Shown here one piece after another: positions 19,301 through 23,933 of a DNA stretch of 23,933 nucleotides. Below the pieces are notes generated by a model. The model saw only the letters and a program-made list of their open reading frames with translations, did no database searches and was not told where the DNA came from. The stretch lies in NCBI GenBank assembly GCA_001430745.1, contig KQ481945.1:297528-321460 (forward strand), written 5' to 3'. A program made the translations under genes and the position numbers. Position 1 is the first letter of the stretch. Every line of letters begins with the position of its first letter. Origin of the DNA: Auxenochlorella pyrenoidosa (lineage: Eukaryota; Chlorophyta; Trebouxiophyceae; Chlorellales; Chlorellaceae).

Positions 19301-20481
19301 GCGACAGCGCAAATGAGGTGAGACTGAAGGGAGGGGAAGGGGTTGCTGTGTGTGTGTGGGTATTGGTGGTAGTGGTGGCGGGGGGGGGGGGGGGGGCGGA
19401 GGGTGTATAGAGCCGGGTCACGAGGGCTGGGCGAGGGTTGTGATGGGTTGTGCATGCGCGGCGCACGCAAGCCAGCAGGCCCGGCAGGGAGTCGGCTTGC
19501 GCGCTCTGGTGCAGCAGCCGGCAGCACAGCTGCACGACACGGTGGCCGTCCTCAACATGCATACCAGACACCACTGCCCGGCCTGCCGTGCGGCCCGGGG
19601 CAGCCTTGCCTGAAGGGGGTGATGAGGTCCTTGTGTCCAGACACGTTGGGCGCGCCCTTGGGCTGCGGGCAGGCCGGTGGGCGGGCGGGCAAGGGGCCCA
19701 GTCGGTAAAAATATTACTGTCCTTCCGCCCAGGCTGCTGCCAGTTCAGCCCCTCGTGAAACGACCCCCCCTGGGCAAGCACCCAGCGATGCTGCGCAGCA
19801 CGCCCGCAGCCAGGCAGCCCGCCAGCCTTGGGCGCGCTTGCCGCGCTGAGCCCGGCACGCCCGCCCGCACTGGCAAGCCCCCCCTGCACCCCACCTCTGC
19901 GTACGTGGCATACAGCCCCAGGGCCAGCGAGACCAGCACCGACCACATCCACACAGGTGCCAGTGTGAGCGCAACCACGCCCGACACAGAGGGCTCCGGG
20001 ATGTAGCGCCGCCAGGTCAGGTGGCGCTGCCAGTCCTGGTCAGTAAAGGCCTGCAGGGGCGGGGGCGTGGGTGCGGGGGCTGGACCCGGCTGCGCTGCGG
20101 TGCGCGAGCCTGGCAGCGGGGGTTGCATGCGCGCGTGTGTGTTGTGTGTGTGGCGAGCCCCTGCCGGGGCGCCGCATCCCCAAGGCTAGCGGAAGGGCGC
20201 CGCGCTCACGTCATCACGGAAGGGCTGGCCCTTCAGCTCCTGCCAGGCATCTTGCGTGAACTGCGAGTGGGCGCAGGGGCGAGGCTGGGGTCTGGGTGCA
20301 AGGGGTCCCAGCCAGTGAGCAGGGGTGCTCAGGGGGGAGATCGGAGGCACCAGGAAGGGGCAGATCCTGACGCAAGAGCTCCTTTGGGGCCCCCTTGCGG
20401 CAGGCGAGCACACCCAACAGATTGCAGCACCCTGTTTTCCTTCACCTGGTCCACGCAAGTGAAGCAGGGGCTGCCACCCAT
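16373..20481 (-). CDS. Bestrophin-like anion channel (UPF0187/RFP-TM family)
   Basis: Predicted membrane anion channel; plant relatives (VCCN) and Chlamydomonas BST proteins act in thylakoids on chloride or bicarbonate. Minus-strand exons: 20481-20446, 20260-20210, 20050-19895, 19662-19610, 19323-19200, 18877-18758, 18437-18351, 18129-18039, 17836-17788, 17540-17486, 17313-17241, 16999-16956 and 16759-16373; total 1326 bases, 441 residues. Features in order: DQDWQRHLTWRRY; TM1 at about 52-79; TM2 with LMLFKTNSSYSRWWEARTLW (about 109-127), the bestrophin signature; a helical cytoplasmic part; GCERILKQAVPYAYNRHTHR; TM3 and TM4 (about 258-297); then GAENVGVQIEEPHRVLPLNQ. A Gln/Arg/Gly-rich tail follows from about 330. 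The intron after 19610 has a GC donor (CAG/GCAAGG). The first exon is tentative; a longer N-terminus or transit peptide could be encoded upstream, so location is not settled. Confidence 0.9.
18893..18940 (+). repeat. G-rich, telomere-like tract in a bestrophin intron
   Basis: Several runs of four to six G separated by TT, ending TTAGGG. In the minus-strand transcript this is a C-rich polypyrimidine tract 16-63 bases before the acceptor at 18878-18880. The plus strand could form a G-quadruplex. It is not a true TTTAGGG array. Confidence 0.7.
18971..19070 (+). repeat. Two 50-base tandem repeats in a bestrophin intron
   Basis: Units 18971-19020 and 19021-19070 both begin AGGTGGTGCACACTGGGGCG and differ at a few positions, mostly near their ends. 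They lie mid-intron between minus-strand exons ending at 19200 and starting at 18877. Confidence 0.9.
19380..19396 (+). repeat. Poly-G run (17 G) in a bestrophin intron
   Basis: It lies between minus-strand exons at 19610 and 19323 and is poly-C in the transcript. A (GT)n tract sits next to it at about 19347-19358. Both are length-unstable sequences. Confidence 0.85.
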
Positions 20482-20877
20482 GACGAGGCGACGAGGGCGA
20501 AGCTGACGCCAGAGAGGAGAAGCGACGTCGTCAGATGGTGGTGCTCAGTTCAGTTCGCACGCTGGCCAATTGGCGGGCGGGTTTGTCCTTCCTGCCCCTC
20601 TGTCAGTCTTGAACAGCGCTTGAGGGCAGCCAAAGGCGACAGAGGAGGGCCAGCAGCTGGGCCTGACTGCCAAAGTGAGGAATACAGAAGAGAAAGAGCC
20701 AGGTGCCCACCTCTGTTGATGGTGAACTGAACGCTGATAGCGGAGAACCGCATTGCCTGCTATTCCTTCCAGCTCCGGTTTGCCAGCGCACAGCAGGGGC
20801 AGCATAGTTCCGAGAGAAGACTGAACATGGCTCTGAGGCTGCCTTGAGCCCATGATCGATATCACTTGTAATTCGGT
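20482..20877. promoter_or_regulatory. Divergent intergenic region (bestrophin-like / methyltransferase)
   Basis: About 400 bases lie between the two start codons and probably serve both genes. On the minus strand, ORFs from about 20851 and 20753 end at or run past a possible donor near 20708, but none joins the bestrophin first exon in phase, so an upstream coding exon is not claimed. No TATA box can be assigned. Confidence 0.45.
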
Positions 20878-23800
20878 ATGGATCATGACGGAGCGCCGCC
20901 TGCAGATGCAGTTGCTGAGCGGCAGGCACTGGGCAGGTGGGCTGGCAGCCCGAAGAGACTTCCTGCAGGCGCAAGACGATCTTTCAAGTCCATGTGCATC
21001 GCGCATCAACCGTAAATTTCCGCCAGGGGCGGCATTGCAGCATGCGCAAGCGCCGCCGCCGCTGCAGCCGTCGTGCCCTCGCCGCCGAACTGCACTGCGA
21101 CTTGCAGGGTGGCGCACGCTCTGCGACACTACCGGTCTGGAGCGGGGTGGGAGGTGGCCCGCTGGGAGCGGAACCTCAGCCTGCTGAGCCCGCGGCACCG
21201 TGCACTGGTGCCGCGGCTGGCAGACAAGGTGGGCTAAGCCAAGGCGCAACCACCCAGGGCTCATGGCAATGGGCACAAGCGTTGGGGAGGCACGTGCAAC
21301 AGGCAGCACCCACAGACTTCTTCTGCTGCTGCACTCGTCCGCTGCTTGTGTGCATCCCAGTCCAGCCGTGCGGCAGCGCCTTGCCCCAACTGTGTTGCCA
21401 TCACACCACCCGGGGCGCTGCCGCCCTACCTTGCACCACGCGCCTGCTGCCGCGTGCGGCCATGGTCACGAGGCCCTCGCCCTCTCCGCCCACCGGCCTG
21501 GCAGATAAAGGAGGCGCGGCAGTGCATCTTCCGCAACCAGCTCTTCATCTCCGCACTGCTGGACATGTTCGAGGAGGACAGCGGGTACTGCCCGCCCCAC
21601 CTGGCGCCGGCCAACGCGGCGGCAGACGAGCACGAGGCGCGGGTGGGCGGCCGCGAGGGCGTGTCGCCTGGCGACCACGACAAAGTGCGGTGAGCAGCGG
21701 ATGCTCGGAGGACAGGAAGGGCTGGGCTCCTCAAAGCACGGGGCAAGCACGCCGCAAGGTGCATTAGATGTAGATGGGGCCGCGTTATTTCTAGACGGTT
21801 GCAGCCGCGTGCTGGGCAGGCGCCCAGTGCGGCGCACCTTGCGCACCCCGCAGTCGCCACTGCGCATGTCCCCCCCCCCCCTCATTAGGTACGTGCTCAA
21901 GAACACGGCGCGCGACTGGTCGGAGGAAGGCGCTGCCGAGCGGGAGCAGTCGTACGGGCGCATCGTGCGCGAGCTGTCCCGCCTGTTTGCCAGCTGGCCT
22001 GCCGGCGCCGAGCCACCGAGCGTGCTGGTGCCGGGCTGCGGCCTGGGCCGGCTGTGCCTGGAGATCACTAACCAGGTGGGGGCGGCTGCTGGGCGGATGG
22101 GCGATGCCGGCCGTGCCCGCCGCTTGCGGGCAATCGTGCACTGCGATTGGCGCCGGCATGTCGCCGCGCCCTGGTCAGTGCCCTGGACTGTCTGCAGCCC
22201 CCGCGGCACGTGCCCCTGGGCCCCCTCCCCGGCCGCAGGGCTTCTGCTGTCAGGGCAACGAGTTCAGCTATTTCATGCTGCTGGCCTCGGCCTACCTTCT
22301 CAACGGCATTGACCGGGAGCTGCAGGCAAGCAGGGCTGGTCAACCTGTGCTGGCCGGGCAGGCTGGTCGAGGGACAGCAGCGGCGTGCAGGCCGGGGGGC
22401 GAGCTGGTGTGGATGTGCTGGGTTTAGAAAAGGGGCAGGGCATTGGGTAGGTCAGGAGGCATGGGTTGGGCAGGAGGCATGCCTGGGAGGCGCAAGATGG
22501 GCGCTCACGGCAAGCTGCAAGCACGCTGCCGCCACTGGGCCGCAGTGTGGCCTTCTCCGCACCCATGGCTGCGCCGCACGCTGGCCTGCGGGTAGCCGCG
22601 CTCCAGTGCTGTGCAGCCTGCTGTTCGCTGCGGTAACTCGGCCCTGCTGTCCACTTAGACCGCCCTGCGGCCCCCCCCCCCCTGCCTGCCTGCCTGCCCC
22701 GCAGTGGACCATCCACCCGTGGGTGCACAACAGCTGCAACCAGCTGAGCAGCGAGGACCAGCTGAGGGGGTTGCAGGTGCCGGATGTGCACCCAGCGGCG
22801 CTGGTGCCAGGTGCGCCCAGGTAGCAGCGGGCGGTCGGCCCGGGCGGGGCAAGGGAGCCTTGATGCATGCCACCCACGCAGCCCTCGCTGCGTGTCACAC
22901 TCGCAGCGTGTGTGGTGGCCGCTGTCCTCTAGGAGGGTGGATGGTGGCCGCAACACAGGGGCAGCGCTCGTCATTGTGCTTCCGTGCTGGGCCGAGCCGA
23001 GGAGGCCGGCGGTCACGCCGCCTCCGCGCCCCGCCCGGCCCTGCAGCGCCCGGCCTGCTGAGCATGTCGGCGGGGGACTTTGCCGAGGTGTATCGCTCGC
23101 CAGAGTATGCTGGTGAGTGCGTGGCCAGAGTATGCTGGTGAGCCCCGCGCCGGGCAGCGAGGGGGACAGCCGCGTGCCTGGCAATGCTGCCTGCATGCCC
23201 TGCATGGGCGCGACGGCGTCCACCCTCCCCTGCTCTCGCTGTGCCAACCCTCTTGCTCGCCGGGCGATCTGTCCCGATGCAAGGATCTGGCCTGGCCTCA
23301 CCGCATGCGCAACGCCCCTCACCCCACCGTCCCTCCCACCCTCCCTCCCTCCCTGCGTGCCCTCCTCTGCTGCAGAGTCGTTTGACGCCGTGGCCTGCTG
23401 TTTCTTCCTGGACACAGCCCACAACGTGCTTGAGTATCTGGAGGTCATCTATGCCTGCCTCAAGGTGGGGTGGCCATCAGCCTGGCTGCAGGAGGCCCCA
23501 CAGCCGGGCAACACGCTCGCTTCCCCCTGCTGCCCCGAGGCGTGCACGCTCGCGGCGGCGCCGCGCGGTCCGCTGCACCACCCTTGCCTGCAGCGATGGC
23601 CATGGCCTGGCTACTGCACGCCGCCGCTGCCCCTGCGGCACGCACCCACCCAGCTCCCGGCGCAGCCCGGCAACTGTTTAACGTGCGGATGTGGCCATGC
23701 AAGCTCTGCCCCACCTCTCCCAGGCCCTTGCCCCCGGGCCCCCCCCCTCCCCGCCCCCCGCAGCCCGGCGGCTACTTTGTCAACCTGGGCCCCCTGCTGT

Positions 23801-23889
23801 ACCACTGGGCCGACGCCCACAGCTACCTGCCGGGGGAGGAGCTGTCCATCGAGCTGTCGCTGGAGGAGGTCAAGGCGGCGGCCCTGCAG
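20878..23889 (+). CDS. Carnosine/histidine N-methyltransferase-like protein (N2227 family), 3' end outside window
   Basis: SAM-dependent methyltransferase of the CARNMT1 family, which in animals converts carnosine to anserine and methylates histidine; the algal substrate is unknown. Exons: 20878-20936, 21108-21228, 21505-21689, 21889-22075, 22239-22325, 22705-22810, 23047-23112, 23376-23464 and 23764-23889; 342 residues so far, with a donor at 23890. Landmarks: AHALRHYRSG (N-terminal helix), RDWSEEGAAERE, the SAM loop VLVPGCGLGRL (about 167-177), CCQGNEFSYFMLLASAYLLN, HPWVHNSCNQLSSEDQ, LSMSAGDFAEVY, CCFFLDTAHNVLEY and PGGYFVNLGPLLYHW with ELSIELSLEEVK. These run in the same order as animal CARNMT1. 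The start is chosen because MDHDGAPPADAVAERQALGR joins in phase to the next exon and aligns with the family. The intron at 22326 has a GC donor (CAG/GCAAGC). About 50 C-terminal residues are missing. Confidence 0.93.
23099..23142 (+). repeat. 25-base tandem duplication spanning a splice donor
   Basis: GCCAGAGTATGCTGGTGAG occurs at 23099-23117 and again at 23124-23142, a 25-base period. The first copy holds the real exon end and donor (exon ends 23112). The second repeats the last exon bases and a GTGAG donor inside the intron. Confidence 0.9.
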
Positions 23890-23933
23890 GTCGGGCCGCC
23901 CGGGGCAGGGGGGTGGGGTGGCACGCGCACCGG

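Noticed and set aside
21042..21107. Arg-rich peptide (MRKRRRRCSRR) that could start the methyltransferase
   Set aside because: It is out of phase with the next coding block AHALRHY; the exon 20878-20936 joins in phase and fits the family.
20545..21309. Minus-strand frame of 254 codons over the divergent promoter and methyltransferase exons
   Set aside because: It overlaps the methyltransferase exon 21108-21228 in antisense, matches no family I know, and does not join the bestrophin gene in phase.
1..23933. tRNA, rRNA, bacterial operon or viral genes
   Set aside because: No cloverleaf, rRNA core or such genes were recognised on either strand; all six genes are intron-rich nuclear genes.

Overview
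The window looks like nuclear DNA of a green alga, most likely a trebouxiophyte of the Chlorella/Micractinium type. The reasons are very high GC, genes split into many short exons with introns of about 100-400 bases, C/G-ending codons, TGTAA polyadenylation signals, GT/AC microsatellites and long poly-C/poly-G runs inside introns. The species is an inference. No bacterial operon, CRISPR array, rRNA or tRNA was recognised. Exon models were built by hand from reading frames, splice sites and remembered family sequences, with no database search.

Six protein genes fill the window. (1) The 3' half of a cytochrome P450 gene (+, 84-1497, 5' end outside). (2) A complete SET-domain gene like SETD9 (-, 3395-2184), convergent with the P450 gene; TGTAA signals face each other about 90 bases apart. 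(3) A stand-alone glutamate-5-semialdehyde (gamma-glutamyl phosphate) reductase of proline synthesis (+, 3742-7681), divergent from gene 2 across about 350 bases. (4) A complete 22-exon NOT3/NOT5 subunit of the CCR4-NOT complex (+, 8464-16076), with a 740-base assembly gap inside one intron. (5) A bestrophin-like anion channel (-, 20481-16373), convergent with NOT3. (6) A carnosine/histidine N-methyltransferase-like gene (+, 20878-23889, 3' end outside), divergent from gene 5 across about 400 bases.

The genes serve unrelated housekeeping functions (oxidation, protein methylation, proline synthesis, mRNA turnover, anion transport, small-molecule or histidine methylation). Nothing suggests a functional cluster; the layout is the compact convergent/divergent packing of an algal genome.

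The unusual signals are in the introns. About eight of some 57 introns need a GC-AG splice pair to keep conserved protein sequence continuous, and six of these are in NOT3. One NOT3 intron holds a 167-base near-perfect fold-back palindrome with 27-base exact ends. The last NOT3 intron is largely two minisatellites. In the methyltransferase gene a 25-base tandem duplication has copied a 5' splice site. I did not find a convincing new biological system.
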